From Corynebacterium mustelae (lineage in GTDB: Bacteria > Actinomycetota > Actinomycetes > Mycobacteriales > Mycobacteriaceae): a DNA stretch of 64,000 nt. Of this stretch, positions 31,749 through 40,918 are shown in pieces (position 1 is the first letter of the stretch; every line of letters begins with the position of its first letter). Position numbers and translations under genes: made by a program. A model generated the notes under the pieces. The model was not told the origin of the DNA. It searched no databases and saw only the letters and a program-made list of their open reading frames with translations. The stretch spans positions 2,666,001 through 2,730,000 of the forward strand of contig NZ_CP011542.1 of the NCBI RefSeq assembly GCF_001020985.1. Reading direction: 5' to 3'.

Positions 31749-31787
31749 GAGCTACTCTCCTGTTTTATCGGTGGTAATACTGGTTTA

Positions 31788-31827
31788 AACCCCCGAGGTG
31801 CATGACAATTTATGCTCCTCGGGGGTT
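31788..31827 (-). terminator. terminator after tRNA-Pro
   Basis: 11-bp arms AACCCCCGAGG / CCTCGGGGGTT. The T run on the minus strand is short, so strength is uncertain. Confidence 0.65.
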
Positions 31828-31831
31828 ATTG

Positions 31832-31905
31832 TCGGGACGACAGGATTTGAACCTGCGACCCTCTGCTCCCAAAGCAGATGCGCTACCAAGCTGCGCCACG
31901 TCCCG
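31832..31905 (-). tRNA. tRNA-Pro (anticodon TGG)
   Basis: 74 nt, no encoded CCA. Acceptor arm CGGGACG / CGTCCCG, D stem GCGC, anticodon loop TTTGGGA and the GGTTCAAATCC T-loop region are all present. Confidence 0.97.
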
Positions 31906-32466
31906 TTATACTCCACTAGGATTCTAAACCCTTACATGGGGTGTGCCGTTCTCAACGACAGGAGAAATCTTGCCACGTTACCCCCCGTTTTACCTAATCC
32001 GCAGGTCACGGTAACTAAAAATCGCAGATCACCACACTGAACCACCAAAAGCCAAATTTCAAACCAGCCCTCAATGCTTAAGTGCGATCAAACCAAAGCA
32101 CAGCCGCAAGACAGACACTAAGACAAGAACACCGATCACCAACCCCACGCAGCCAACATCTTTTAGTGCAAAAATGCCCGATAGGTTCCCAGTTCCCACG
32201 TTTCGGCAACCGTCAACGAAACCACCAATATGGAAGCATCCTCGCTTATGTGCACTACTATTTTGGCCCACAATCAGCAATTTCGCTGCCGGAAAAACTG
32301 CACTTAGGTATTCATTAGTAAGCAAGCATACTATCCCCCATCACCACCCCCGACAGTGAATGAAACCGACACATTCCTTAGCCTTTTACATCCCCTTTTA
32401 TTGAAATAAAAAAGTCAATTAGTACATGCATTAACTCAGCCAAGCCCGCGTGCTGATTTAACAGAA
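31906..32466. other. non-coding region between tRNA-Pro and tRNA-Gly
   Basis: About 560 bp without a convincing gene. It should carry the tRNA-Pro promoter at its left end. A minus-strand frame with a hydrophobic C-terminus (32071-32325, TTG start) is open but weak. Confidence 0.45.
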
Positions 32467-32505
32467 AAATTCCCGGAATTGTAAAAACTACAATTCCGGG
32501 AATTT
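32467..32505 (-). terminator. terminator after tRNA-Gly
   Basis: Perfect 17-bp inverted repeat around a 5-nt loop, followed on the minus strand by a T run (AATTTTTCTG). Confidence 0.88.
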
Positions 32506-32516
32506 AATTTCACTTG

Positions 32517-32588
32517 AGGGAACGACGGGAATCGAACCCGCGTCTTCAGCTTGGAAGGCTGAGGTATTAGCCACTATACGACGTTCCC
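32517..32588 (-). tRNA. tRNA-Gly (anticodon TCC)
   Basis: 72 nt. Acceptor GGGAACG / CGTTCCC, D stem GTAT / ATAC, anticodon loop CTTCCAA, T arm CGGGTTCGATTCCCG. No encoded CCA. Confidence 0.96.
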
Positions 32589-32868
32589 ATTCACATTTTG
32601 TGTGGTTCCCATACTGTAGCGAATCGAACCCCGATAGAGCAAATCCGCAGAACTCCCCCATCATTCACCCCTATTTTAAAGTTACATTTCGAAATCTTTT
32701 ATTTATTTTTTTGTTATAAAACGATCAATATTCACGCGCTTCCATACGATTTCAAAAGTTATTTCAGACACCAACGTTGTTGATACTTTTACAATGAAAT
32801 AAACCGGGATTACCTGGGCTTTAAGTTTATGCTGCAATATTTATTAGGAACTTTTTTGCTTTATGGGT

Positions 32869-32874
32869 TAATAT
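32869..32874 (+). promoter_or_regulatory. probable -10 element, leaderless start of the HTH protein gene
   Basis: TAATAT followed by 7 nt and the ATG at 32882; no Shine-Dalgarno is present. Confidence 0.45.
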
Positions 32875-32881
32875 TCAAAAC

Positions 32882-33100
32882 ATGAAGCCAACGATTATTG
32901 ATGCCGACACTGGTCGCGAACTTTGGACAGCTATTGAATGTGCAACTTTCTCTGGCACCGCACGTGGTACCTTCACCAGCTACGCAGGACGTGGCCGTGC
33001 TCCAGTCCCAGTTGCAAAGCACCACGGTCTAACCTTGTGGGACTCCGACGAGATCCGCAAGTGGACCGCAGAGCGTAAAGCAGCCAAAGAGTCCGACTAG
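32882..33100 (+). CDS. small helix-turn-helix protein
   Basis: 72 aa. The pattern WTAIECATFSGTARGTFTSYAGRGRAPVP, then LTLWDSDEIRKWTAER, is that of small MerR/excisionase-like winged-helix proteins. Such proteins bind DNA and are common as single domains in corynebacteria; no integrase or phage gene is nearby, so a regulator is likelier than an excisionase. A -10 element sits 7 bp before the ATG, so the message is probably leaderless. Confidence 0.7.
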   Translation: MKPTIIDADTGRELWTAIECATFSGTARGTFTSYAGRGRAPVPVAKHHGLTLWDSDEIRKWTAERKAAKESD

Positions 33101-33334
33101 TTATTAGACACGCTGGAGCTGGTGCAGCGGAATAAACTGAAATCCAACTGCCATTGGAAACAAGTTACACAACCGCTCTACAACACCTTTAGAGCCACGC
33201 TGTATTTCTAATTCCCGCGCGTTATCCGTAACTAACTGCGTCCTTCTTCTGTCGAGTTAAACAACACTCTAAACGTTTGATTCCCACATTATGGTGGACG
33301 TGCATTCTTAAAAAAACCTTTCACTGTGCGTTCC
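33101..33334. other. non-coding region before the structured leader
   Basis: Together with the leader that follows, about 410 bp lie between the HTH gene and the Gly-rich membrane protein. No gene seen in the first part; it should hold the promoter for the leader. AT-rich with no clear -35/-10 pair. Confidence 0.4.
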
Positions 33335-33388
33335 GCGCATGGATGAGGTACCCGGCGACTGCCATCGCCTACCTCGTCATCACTGCGC
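33335..33388 (+). ncRNA. strongly folded leader or small RNA
   Basis: One long hairpin: GCGCA/TGCGC outer stem, an internal loop, a 9-bp stem (33342-33350 with 33370-33378), a CCC bulge, GGCGA/TCGCC and a 6-nt loop. GGATG and GGTAC in its 5' arm can pair instead with GTACC (33396) and CATCC (33405), which would break the hairpin. A terminator-like stem follows at 33419. Matches no RNA family known to me. Confidence 0.4.
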
Positions 33389-33418
33389 CTGCCCAGTACC
33401 AGTCCATCCGTCCATTAC

Positions 33419-33451
33419 AGTTCCCAGGAGCAGCAATCTGCGCTGGGAACT
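33419..33451 (+). terminator. terminator-like hairpin before the Gly-rich membrane protein gene
   Basis: AGTTCCCAG / CTGGGAACT with a 15-nt loop, followed by TTCGCTTTTTAG. It lies 62 bp before the start codon, so it would be an attenuator or the end of a small RNA. Confidence 0.5.
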
Positions 33452-33512
33452 TTCGCTTTTTAGCGGTCGTTGTTATGGAAAGTGTAACGAACGAATCAAG
33501 GAGACTATCTAC

Positions 33513-34367
33513 ATGACGGGTTTGATACTAATCGCTGTGGTTATTGGCGGCGTTGTCTTGTTACTCAGCCGCTCAGGCAATAAGAAAGCTATCGCATCTC
33601 ACAACACACAGTTAGATGATGCTATCGCAGACGCACGGCGTTGGATCGAACGGCTGGGATCCCAAGTACTGAGCATTTCTGGCACCGACGCTGCCTCCAC
33701 GCAGGCTATCGCTGATGCTTCCGAGCGTTACAATGCAGCGTCATCCCAAATTTCCACTGCCCAGACTGTGCGCCAGGCACAACTAGCACGGGAGTCTGCG
33801 TTAGAAGGCTTATATTTCATGAACGCAGCACGCGAAATCATGGGGCTTCCTGCAGGGCCGGAACTACCGCCATTAGAAGGCCAAAAGACCGCTGGCAAGG
33901 TGTCCGAACACCGTACCATCACCCATGATGGACATGAGATTATCGCGTCTCCCGCTGCCTCAGCGCAGACTCCTCATTATTATCCAGGTGGAGCCGTCGC
34001 TGGCCGCCCGGTGCCTGCTGGGTGGTACTCAGAACCGTGGTGGGCATCTGCGCTTCGAACCGGCGTATGGGCTGCAAGCAGCGCCGTTTTGTTCTCTGCT
34101 TTATTCGGCGGAATGGCTGGGGTGGCATCCGCCAGTGCCTTTGAATCTGGCATTGCTACTGGAGATCTACCTGCTGATGATCCCACCGGTGGTGCATTCG
34201 ATTCGGGTGGCGCCGATGTTGCCGAAGGCGCTGGTGAATCTGGCGGATTATTCGACGGGTTCTTTGATGGTGGCTTCCTCGGCGGAAACGATGGTGGTGG
34301 CTTCTTTGGTGGCGGTGACAGCGGCGGTTTCTTCGGAGGTGGCGATGGCGGAGGATTCGACTTCTAA
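33513..34367 (+). CDS. membrane-anchored protein with glycine/phenylalanine-rich tail
   Basis: 284 aa from the ATG at 33513 with AAGGAG 8 bp upstream. An N-terminal membrane segment (1-20, LILIAVVIGGVVLLLS), a helical region (30-110), a second hydrophobic stretch (about 175-215, VWAASSAVLFSALFGG), and a low-complexity tail of repeated GGGFFGGGD units. Similar proteins occur in corynebacteria without known role. The tail suggests self-association by analogy only. Confidence 0.65.
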   Translation: MTGLILIAVVIGGVVLLLSRSGNKKAIASHNTQLDDAIADARRWIERLGSQVLSISGTDAASTQAIADASERYNAASSQISTAQTVRQAQLARESALEGLYFMNAAREIMGLPAGPELPPLEGQKTAGKVSEHRTITHDGHEIIASPAASAQTPHYYPGGAVAGRPVPAGWYSEPWWASALRTGVWAASSAVLFSALFGGMAGVASASAFESGIATGDLPADDPTGGAFDSGGADVAEGAGESGGLFDGFFDGGFLGGNDGGGFFGGGDSGGFFGGGDGGGFDF

Positions 34368-34376
34368 GATGGCATA

Positions 34377-34418
34377 AAATATCCGGGTACATCATCTTTG
34401 CAATGTACCCGGATATTT
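34377..34418. terminator. bidirectional terminator between the Gly-rich gene and rpiB
   Basis: Perfect 16-bp inverted repeat AAATATCCGGGTACAT with its complement and a T run. It directly abuts the rpiB stop codon at 34419. Confidence 0.9.
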
Positions 34419-34892
34419 TTATTGTTGTGGTACCTCAGGCGGGATACCAGTTTTTTCAAATTCAGCGAGAATGTCGATACGGCGTTGATGCCGCTCAGCT
34501 TCGCTCCATGGTTGTTCTAAAAATGCATCCACAATGGCGAGAGCTTCCTCTTCGGAATGCATGCGGCCGCCGATACCAATCAACTGTGCGTTGTTGTGCT
34601 CGCGTGCCAACTTTGCGGTCTCAACCGACCAAGCGAGAGCGCACCGAGCTCCCTTCACTTTGTTTGCGGCGATCTGCTCGCCATTACCAGATCCGCCCAG
34701 TACAATTCCCAGCGAACCCGGGTCGTTAACCACCCGGAATGCCGTCTCAATGCAGAATGCTGGGTAATCATCGTCTGCATCATAGACATGAGCGCCGCAG
34801 TCGATAACCTCGTGGCCGGTATTTTCAAGATGTCGGGCAATCGCATTTTTCATATCAAAGCCCGCGTGATCTGCTCCAAGATAAACTCGCAT
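34419..34892 (-). CDS. rpiB: ribose-5-phosphate isomerase B
   Basis: 157 aa. Interconverts ribose-5-phosphate and ribulose-5-phosphate. Starts MRVYLGADHAGFDMK, with LGGSGNGEQIAANKVKG and the IGGRMHSEEEALAIVD block. The usual catalytic Cys of the E. coli type is replaced by Ser in GGSGNG, as in mycobacterial RpiB. ATG start. Confidence 0.96.
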   Translation of the reverse strand: MRVYLGADHAGFDMKNAIARHLENTGHEVIDCGAHVYDADDDYPAFCIETAFRVVNDPGSLGIVLGGSGNGEQIAANKVKGARCALAWSVETAKLAREHNNAQLIGIGGRMHSEEEALAIVDAFLEQPWSEAERHQRRIDILAEFEKTGIPPEVPQQ

Positions 34893-34942
34893 GCTTTAAA
34901 AGTGTAGCGGACACCGCGAAAGTAGGGGTGATAGGACGTTGG

Positions 34943-35554
34943 TTACAGTTGTGGGCGCTCTGTTCGGGTGCGTTTTAGTTCAAAAAAGTGCGGATAGGAG
35001 GCCAGCTGCACGCAGGCGTCGAAAAGCTCGACAGCTTGACTGCCGCGCGGCACCCTCGTGATAACCGGACCGAAAAATGCTACGTCGTTAAACTGAATGA
35101 CCGGCGTTCCGACTTCATCCCCTACCGCCGCCATAGCCTGGCCATGGAAGCGGCGTAGCTGGTCATCGTATTCGGTGGTGTTAGCGACTTCCGCGATCGA
35201 CGGGTCTAAGCCGACCTTAGCCAGGGCCTGCCTAATAAGCTCGTCGTATGCCCCAAAACCTTGTTTTCCGCCCTCACCTCCGTGATGGATCATGGTTCCT
35301 AGCTCGGTATAGAGCTCATCAACCTTGTCAGGATTCTCGGTAGCAACTTTCGCAAATACCCGAGCTGGCCCCCAATTAGCTTTCATTTTATCCATGTAGT
35401 CAGGGGCTAAATCTCGTCCTTCATTGAGAACCGACAAGCTCATGGGGACCCAGTGAACTGCAAGATCTCGGTGCTGTTGGACTTCTTTCAGCCACCGAGA
35501 GGTCAGCCAGCAATAGGGGCAGGAAACATCGAACCAAAAAGTGGCATTAGCCAT
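34943..35554 (-). CDS. DsbA-like mycothiol-dependent oxidoreductase, Rv2466c family
   Basis: 203 aa from the ATG at 35554 (MANATFWFDVSCPYCW), AAAGG upstream. The thioredoxin fold holds the active pair CPYC near residues 12-15, the cis-Pro region GTPVIQ, and ends with ASYPHFFELKRTRTE, nearly as in M. tuberculosis Rv2466c, a mycothiol-dependent reductase of oxidised thiols and nitro-prodrugs. Substrate here is inferred. It contains one CGTCGAAAAGC word (35017). Confidence 0.88.
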   Translation of the reverse strand: MANATFWFDVSCPYCWLTSRWLKEVQQHRDLAVHWVPMSLSVLNEGRDLAPDYMDKMKANWGPARVFAKVATENPDKVDELYTELGTMIHHGGEGGKQGFGAYDELIRQALAKVGLDPSIAEVANTTEYDDQLRRFHGQAMAAVGDEVGTPVIQFNDVAFFGPVITRVPRGSQAVELFDACVQLASYPHFFELKRTRTERPQL

Positions 35555-35773
35555 TGTTTTATACCTTTCGTGTATCACCGCTACGGCGACAATGTCCGTC
35601 ATGGAAGAAGGAGCGGTGTCGAAGCGTTGTAATCTGTTGAAGGAACGAGATCACAGATCTTCCAATCCCGCCTCTAGCAGTTATGCAAATCAGATCTAAC
35701 AGTATCGTATATCCCGGCAATCCCAATTGTTGACAATCCGGCAGTTTTTCGCCAGAAAGGTACCATCAGCTCC

Positions 35774-38401
35774 ATGTCATCGGTAAACCTCACCCATACG
35801 GAAGCGCAAGAACGCGCCGCGCTTATCGACGCACTCGACTACACCATCGCGATTGATGTGACCACTAGCGACTCCGTCTTTTCTTCCACCACTACTGTTT
35901 CTTTCAATCTGCGCGAACCTGGCAGCACTTTTATTGACCTCATTGCAAAAACCGTTGAATCCGTGGTACTTGATGGTGTCAATATCACCGCCTCGGCAGT
36001 TCCAATTAAAGAAGATTCAGCGGAATATGACCCGACTACTGGTATTAGGCTCACGGATCTTTCAGCCGGGGACCACACTCTAATCATCGAAGCTACCTGC
36101 GAATTTTCTCACAGCGGACAGGGGCTCCACCGGTTCATTGACCCGGTGGATAATGAGGTGTATTTATATACCCAATTTGAAACGGCGGACGCTAAACGGG
36201 CATTTGCATGTTTCGATCAGCCTGATTTAAAAGCCACTTATTCATTGTTTATAACAGCACCGAAAAATTGGCAGGTAATTACCAATTCTGCGCAGCAAAA
36301 AACAATTAATGGTGATAAAGCTGTCTTTTTCTCTCGAATCGGTTATCCACTGTCTACCTATCTTGTGGCAATATGCGCCGGGAATTACGCGCATGTCACC
36401 GATACCTGGCGCGGGAAACTGACTCATACGCCCCAAACACCAGCGGATTCTCCTACCGACGTGGAGATCCCATTGGGGATATATTGCCGCCAATCGCTTG
36501 CCGAGCATCTGGATGCCGAGACGCTTTTTACCGAAACCAAACAAGGTTTTGACTTTTACCACGCTAATTTCGGTGTCGCATATCCTTTTGGAAAATATGA
36601 CCAATTATTCGTCCCTGAATTTAATGCAGGCGCAATGGAAAACGCAGGCGCGGTCACCTTCCGCGATGAATACGTTTTCACTTCCAAGAACACCAAGTAT
36701 TTGTACGAACGGCGATGTGATACGTTGCTGCACGAAATGGCTCATATGTGGTTCGGGGATCTGGTCACGATGCGTTGGTGGGATGACCTATGGCTCAATG
36801 AATCATTTGCTACCTGGGGTGCAGCAATATCCCAAGCAGAGGCAACCGAATACACGAATGCGTGGGTGACTTTTGCCAACGTGGAAAAAGCTTGGGCCTA
36901 CCGACAAGACCAGCTGCCTTCCACGCACCCAATTTCCACGGATGCTTCCGACATCGAAACAGTAGAACAAAACTTTGACGGAATCACATACGCGAAGGGC
37001 GCCTCGGTGCTAAAACAACTCCAAGCATATGTGGGCCGGGAAGCGTTTTTTGCTGGTGTCCGTCAGCATTTCGCAGACCACGCGTTCAGCAATGCTACCT
37101 TTGATGATCTCCTTGCAGCCTTGGCAGCAGCTTCTGGCCGTGACCTTTCCCATTGGGCCAAGCAGTGGCTTAAAACCACCGGAATCAATGAACTTTCCGC
37201 CACCAGCGGAGTCACCGACGGGAAATACTCATCTTTTGAAATCCGGCAAGGCCCCGCCACACCGGGTGCTGGTGAATTACGTAGCCATCGCATTGCCGTA
37301 GGGCTCTATTCGCTTGTCGACGATCAGGTGGTCCGCACCCACCGCCACGAATTAGACATTGCGGCAGCGGCGACTCCAGTGCCTGAGTTCATCGGCCTTC
37401 CGGAAGCTGATCTGGTACTTGTCAACGACGATGATCTCACCTATTGCCTCATGCGCTTGGATGAAAAATCCCTCGACTTCGTGCTGCATAACATTGAAAA
37501 GATCGCAGACCCGATGGCTCGTACACTGTGTTGGTCAGCTGCCTGGCAAGCCACCCGCTCTGGCCAGATACGCGCCCGCGACTTCATCGCGTTGGTGGTT
37601 CGGGGAGCTGGCAGCGAATCGGAAATAAGCGTGCTTAATACCATCCTCCAGCAAGCACGGACCGCCCTTTCAGATTTCGCTGACCCAAAGTGGGCACGGC
37701 AAACTGGAACCGAGCTCCTGGTCCGCGCATTCGTCGACGCGGCCACCGCCGCACAACCTGGTTCAGATCATCAATTAGCGTTCATCCAAGCGCTTAGTGC
37801 AATGGAGGTAACCTCAGACTCCGTGAACCCGTTATCGAAAATTGTTGCTGGCGAGAGCCCACTTCCGGGGTTGATCATCGACAACCAATTGCGGTGGGAT
37901 GCTCTAACAGCATTAGCTGCAGCGGGCGAAGCTGGAGACGTCGAAAAGCATATCGAGGCGTTAAGCGCAATTGATCCCAGCGCCACCGGGCGAGCATGTG
38001 CGCTACGGACTCGGGCGGCGATTAACACTGCCGAAGCCAAAGCTGCGGTGTTCACTGAGCTTACTGAGCAAGCTGCAGAATTGAGTAATATCGCAATCCG
38101 ATACAAGCTTTCCGGATTGACGTTCCCCGGGGCGGACGCGCAATTACAACAGTTTAATGAGAAATACTTTGAGTGTGTGTTGCCTATCTGGGAGTCCTTG
38201 CCTACAGAGACAGCCTCCACTTTGATCGAATCGCTCTACCCCACGTGGGATGTTTCAGCGGCAGGCATCAGCCGAGCAGACGAGTTCGCCGCGCAGTCGC
38301 TGCCAGCTGCCGTTGCCCGGCTAATAGCCGAAGGCAAAGCTAAGGTTGAACGTTGCCGGGCAAACCAGCTTGTCGACGCCGCCCCGGTTGCAGCCTCCTA
38401 G
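35774..38401 (+). CDS. pepN: aminopeptidase N
   Basis: 875 aa M1 zinc metallopeptidase removing N-terminal residues from peptides. Exopeptidase motif GAMENAGAVTF and zinc site HEMAHMWFGDL with the downstream Glu in LNESFATW are intact. The N-terminal beta domain and a long C-terminal helical (ERAP1-like) domain complete it. It converges on the cation efflux gene with a 4-bp stop overlap. Confidence 0.96.
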   Translation: MSSVNLTHTEAQERAALIDALDYTIAIDVTTSDSVFSSTTTVSFNLREPGSTFIDLIAKTVESVVLDGVNITASAVPIKEDSAEYDPTTGIRLTDLSAGDHTLIIEATCEFSHSGQGLHRFIDPVDNEVYLYTQFETADAKRAFACFDQPDLKATYSLFITAPKNWQVITNSAQQKTINGDKAVFFSRIGYPLSTYLVAICAGNYAHVTDTWRGKLTHTPQTPADSPTDVEIPLGIYCRQSLAEHLDAETLFTETKQGFDFYHANFGVAYPFGKYDQLFVPEFNAGAMENAGAVTFRDEYVFTSKNTKYLYERRCDTLLHEMAHMWFGDLVTMRWWDDLWLNESFATWGAAISQAEATEYTNAWVTFANVEKAWAYRQDQLPSTHPISTDASDIETVEQNFDGITYAKGASVLKQLQAYVGREAFFAGVRQHFADHAFSNATFDDLLAALAAASGRDLSHWAKQWLKTTGINELSATSGVTDGKYSSFEIRQGPATPGAGELRSHRIAVGLYSLVDDQVVRTHRHELDIAAAATPVPEFIGLPEADLVLVNDDDLTYCLMRLDEKSLDFVLHNIEKIADPMARTLCWSAAWQATRSGQIRARDFIALVVRGAGSESEISVLNTILQQARTALSDFADPKWARQTGTELLVRAFVDAATAAQPGSDHQLAFIQALSAMEVTSDSVNPLSKIVAGESPLPGLIIDNQLRWDALTALAAAGEAGDVEKHIEALSAIDPSATGRACALRTRAAINTAEAKAAVFTELTEQAAELSNIAIRYKLSGLTFPGADAQLQQFNEKYFECVLPIWESLPTETASTLIESLYPTWDVSAAGISRADEFAAQSLPAAVARLIAEGKAKVERCRANQLVDAAPVAAS

Positions 38402-39072
38402 TCACATCCGCAGGGGCGCGCGCCGCTGTTCAGCTCCGTGTTTGGGTCCAGGACCCGGCCGGTGCTGAGCGCGCAAGCGTCACCTTCCCATGCCTCTTTT
38501 CCTTCCCGAAGTGCAAAACCAGCAATCACCAAAGCTGCAACCGGGTCAGCCCACCACCAACCTGCGATTGCATGGAGTGCCAACCCAACCAACAACGCGA
38601 CGGACAACCAGGCACACACCAGCGTTTGTTTGGAGTCCGCCACCGCCGTTGCGGAACCTAATTCCAACCCGGCACGGCCTTCCACGTAGCTGACCATCGG
38701 CATGATAACCACACTTACAGCCGCAATTGCTATACCGAACAGGCTGACCTCGGGTGGTTGTTGCCAGATGAGAGTGAATACGGAGTCAGCTATGACATAT
38801 GTGGCTAATCCGAAAAACGAAAACGCGATGAACTGTAGGGTCAGTGGTTCGTATTTTTTCGGATCCCTACGGCTAAATTGCCATGCTACCGCCAATGCAG
38901 AAGCCACCTCGATGGAGGAGTCGATTCCGAAACCAATCAATGCCCCTGACGAGGCATATCTCCCAGCCCAAATAGAGACTATCGCTTCCGCAATGTTATA
39001 GGTGATGGTGAACATCACTATAAGTTTGATTCGCCTCGTTAACGCCGCAGCGCGTTCTGGGGTGGGACTCAC
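38398..39072 (-). CDS. cation diffusion facilitator-like efflux protein
   Basis: 224 aa with about five or six membrane segments. The pattern GIDSSIEVASALAVAWQF and ADSKQTLVCAWLSVALLVG (the Asp pairs of CDF metal sites) fits the CDF superfamily. It is shorter than canonical CDF exporters and lacks the cytoplasmic C-terminal domain; it ends with Cys residues (ARPCGCD). Metal not predictable. Confidence 0.75.
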   Translation of the reverse strand: MSPTPERAAALTRRIKLIVMFTITYNIAEAIVSIWAGRYASSGALIGFGIDSSIEVASALAVAWQFSRRDPKKYEPLTLQFIAFSFFGLATYVIADSVFTLIWQQPPEVSLFGIAIAAVSVVIMPMVSYVEGRAGLELGSATAVADSKQTLVCAWLSVALLVGLALHAIAGWWWADPVAALVIAGFALREGKEAWEGDACALSTGRVLDPNTELNSGARPCGCD

Positions 39073-39115
39073 GACATACCTTTTAGACTTCTATGTAAGT
39101 GGGGGCAGTCGTATC

Positions 39116-40267
39116 TTAAAGCTGGGCCAAGGCCTGGTCAATATCAGCTAGTAAATCCTCAATATCTTCGATCCCCACCGAGATTCGCACCAAGTCGCGT
39201 GGCACCTCCAACGACGAGCCGGAAACAGACTGATGAGTCATAGTCGCAGGATGTTCCAGTAGTGATTCCACCCCGCCTAACGATTCCGCTAGACAAATCA
39301 ACTGTGTGGAAAGACAGAATTTTCGGGCTGCCTCCTCCGAATGGAACCGCACGGAGATCATCGCTCCGAATCTACGCATTTGCTGCTTGGCGACGTCGTG
39401 GTTTGGGTGCTCAGGTAACCCAGGAAACAGAACACATCTCACTTTGTCACTGGCTGTAAGGTGGTGGGCAATCGTCTCGGCGTTATCGCAATGCCTATCC
39501 ATCCGAACCGCAAGAGTTTTAATACCGCGCGCCGTCAAATACGCATCAAAAACAGAAGGAATTGCGCCAGCTCCACCTTGTAAAAATTGCAATGCTTCAT
39601 CCACCTCGGCGGAATTGGTTACCACGACCCCTCCTACGACGTCCGAATGACCACCAAGATATTTGGTGGTGGAATGTAACACATGATCTGCCCCCAAAGC
39701 CAAGGGGTTTTGCAAATAGGGTGAAGCAAAGGTGTTATCTACCACCAATTGCGCCTCAGAACCTGTGATCGCATCAGCAACAGCGGCAATATCCGTTATC
39801 GCTAGTCCTGGGTTTGAGGGCGTTTCTAGCCACACCAGTTGTGTGTTGGGGCGCAGCGCCGCTGCCACCTGGCTGGCATCGGTCGTGTCTACAACGCTGA
39901 ACTCAATCCCCCACTGGGCATAAACAGACTGAATCAGCCGGAATGTGCCACCATACGCATCGTGCCCGAAAATCAGGTGGTCGCCAGGCTTGAGAATGGA
40001 TCGCAATAGTACATCGGTTGCCGCCATGCCGGAAGAAAACGCACGGCCAAATGTAGCGCCTTCTAACGCCGCCACAGTTTTTTCCAACGCCGCAATCGTG
40101 GGATTACCGCACCGGGTATATTCGAACCCACCGCGTAGCTGATTAAGTCCATCTTGGGCGAAAGTCGTCGATGCATAGATCGGGGTATTGATGGCACCAT
40201 ATAATGAATCCGGCTCGTAACCAGCATGAATGCTCGCGGTGGAAAAACCCGACGGCGTAGTGGACAT
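39116..40267 (-). CDS. metB: cystathionine gamma-synthase (PLP enzyme)
   Basis: 383 aa from the ATG at 40267 with AAGGGG 9 bp upstream. It joins an activated homoserine with cysteine in methionine synthesis. PLP lysine in HSTTKYLGGHSDVVGG, aspartate of the cofactor site in VVDNTFASPYLQNP, and the substrate site ESLGGVESLLEHPATMTH. Close paralogues such as MetZ or MetC-like lyases cannot be fully excluded, but length and these motifs fit MetB. Confidence 0.9.
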   Translation of the reverse strand: MSTTPSGFSTASIHAGYEPDSLYGAINTPIYASTTFAQDGLNQLRGGFEYTRCGNPTIAALEKTVAALEGATFGRAFSSGMAATDVLLRSILKPGDHLIFGHDAYGGTFRLIQSVYAQWGIEFSVVDTTDASQVAAALRPNTQLVWLETPSNPGLAITDIAAVADAITGSEAQLVVDNTFASPYLQNPLALGADHVLHSTTKYLGGHSDVVGGVVVTNSAEVDEALQFLQGGAGAIPSVFDAYLTARGIKTLAVRMDRHCDNAETIAHHLTASDKVRCVLFPGLPEHPNHDVAKQQMRRFGAMISVRFHSEEAARKFCLSTQLICLAESLGGVESLLEHPATMTHQSVSGSSLEVPRDLVRISVGIEDIEDLLADIDQALAQL

Positions 40268-40421
40268 GGCGGCAAACCCCTTAGAACAATCAAAAATGTG
40301 GCCTATATCTCTTTGGCGATAGTAGAGCACGCAGCCACCAGGTAGGTAACTTACCCGATAACAAAAAGAAGTATCTAATTTATAGTTGTGGAGTCTAGCT
40401 GGGAAAATGATGAGCGTTGCG

Positions 40422-40432
40422 CGTCGAAAAGC
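40422..40432. repeat. intergenic CGTCGAAAAGC word
   Basis: Exact copy of the over-represented 11-mer in the metB-globin divergent region. Confidence 0.7.
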
Positions 40433-40483
40433 ATGAATAAAATAGCATCAATAACACTGCAACACCGAAGCTAAAAAACGACG

Positions 40484-40489
40484 TAGAGT
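40484..40489 (+). promoter_or_regulatory. probable -10 element, leaderless start of the globin gene
   Basis: TAGAGT with 6 nt to the ATG at 40496; no Shine-Dalgarno. Confidence 0.4.
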
Positions 40490-40495
40490 AAAACC

Positions 40496-40918
40496 ATGCG
40501 TTTACCCGAACCCTCACCCAACGACAACCAGACTCAACAATCGTTCTTTGACTCAGTCGGCGGCGAAGAAACCTTCCAACTGGTGGTGCACCGGTTTTAC
40601 CAGCAAGTCCGCGAAGATGACCTAATCGGACCGATGTATCCCGTCGATGATTGGGAAGGTGCCGAGGATCGTCTGCGTTGGTTCCTCATGCAATACTGGG
40701 GCGGGCCACAAACCTTCAGTGAAAACCGAGGGCACCCCCGCCTCCGCATGCGGCACGCACCATTTGAGATCGGCGAAAAAGAAGCCGAGCGGTGGTTAGA
40801 AATGATGGACAACGCCATCGACAGCATCGATGAACACACCTTAAGCCTAAGCCACCGGGCCGCCATGCGGGAACACATGCAACGCGTTGCTTATATGCTC
40901 ATCAATAAACCCGACTAG
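40496..40918 (+). CDS. glbO: group II truncated haemoglobin
   Basis: 140 aa with a ~15-residue N-terminal tail. Two-over-two globin with the proximal His in RHAPFEI, the TrHbII Trp in WLEMMDNAID, Tyr at B10 (VVHRFYQQV) and the GGPQTF turn. TrHbO proteins bind oxygen and help respiration and redox defence. ATG just after a -10 element, so probably leaderless. It converges on the next gene with a 4-bp overlap. Confidence 0.92.
   Translation: MRLPEPSPNDNQTQQSFFDSVGGEETFQLVVHRFYQQVREDDLIGPMYPVDDWEGAEDRLRWFLMQYWGGPQTFSENRGHPRLRMRHAPFEIGEKEAERWLEMMDNAIDSIDEHTLSLSHRAAMREHMQRVAYMLINKPD

Noticed and set aside
32071..32325. Minus-strand frame of 84 codons with a hydrophobic end
   Set aside because: TTG start, weak ribosome site, and no recognisable family; left as non-coding.
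40393..40397. McbR half-site GTCTA near metB
   Set aside because: Only one half of the TAGAC-N6-GTCTA operator is present.
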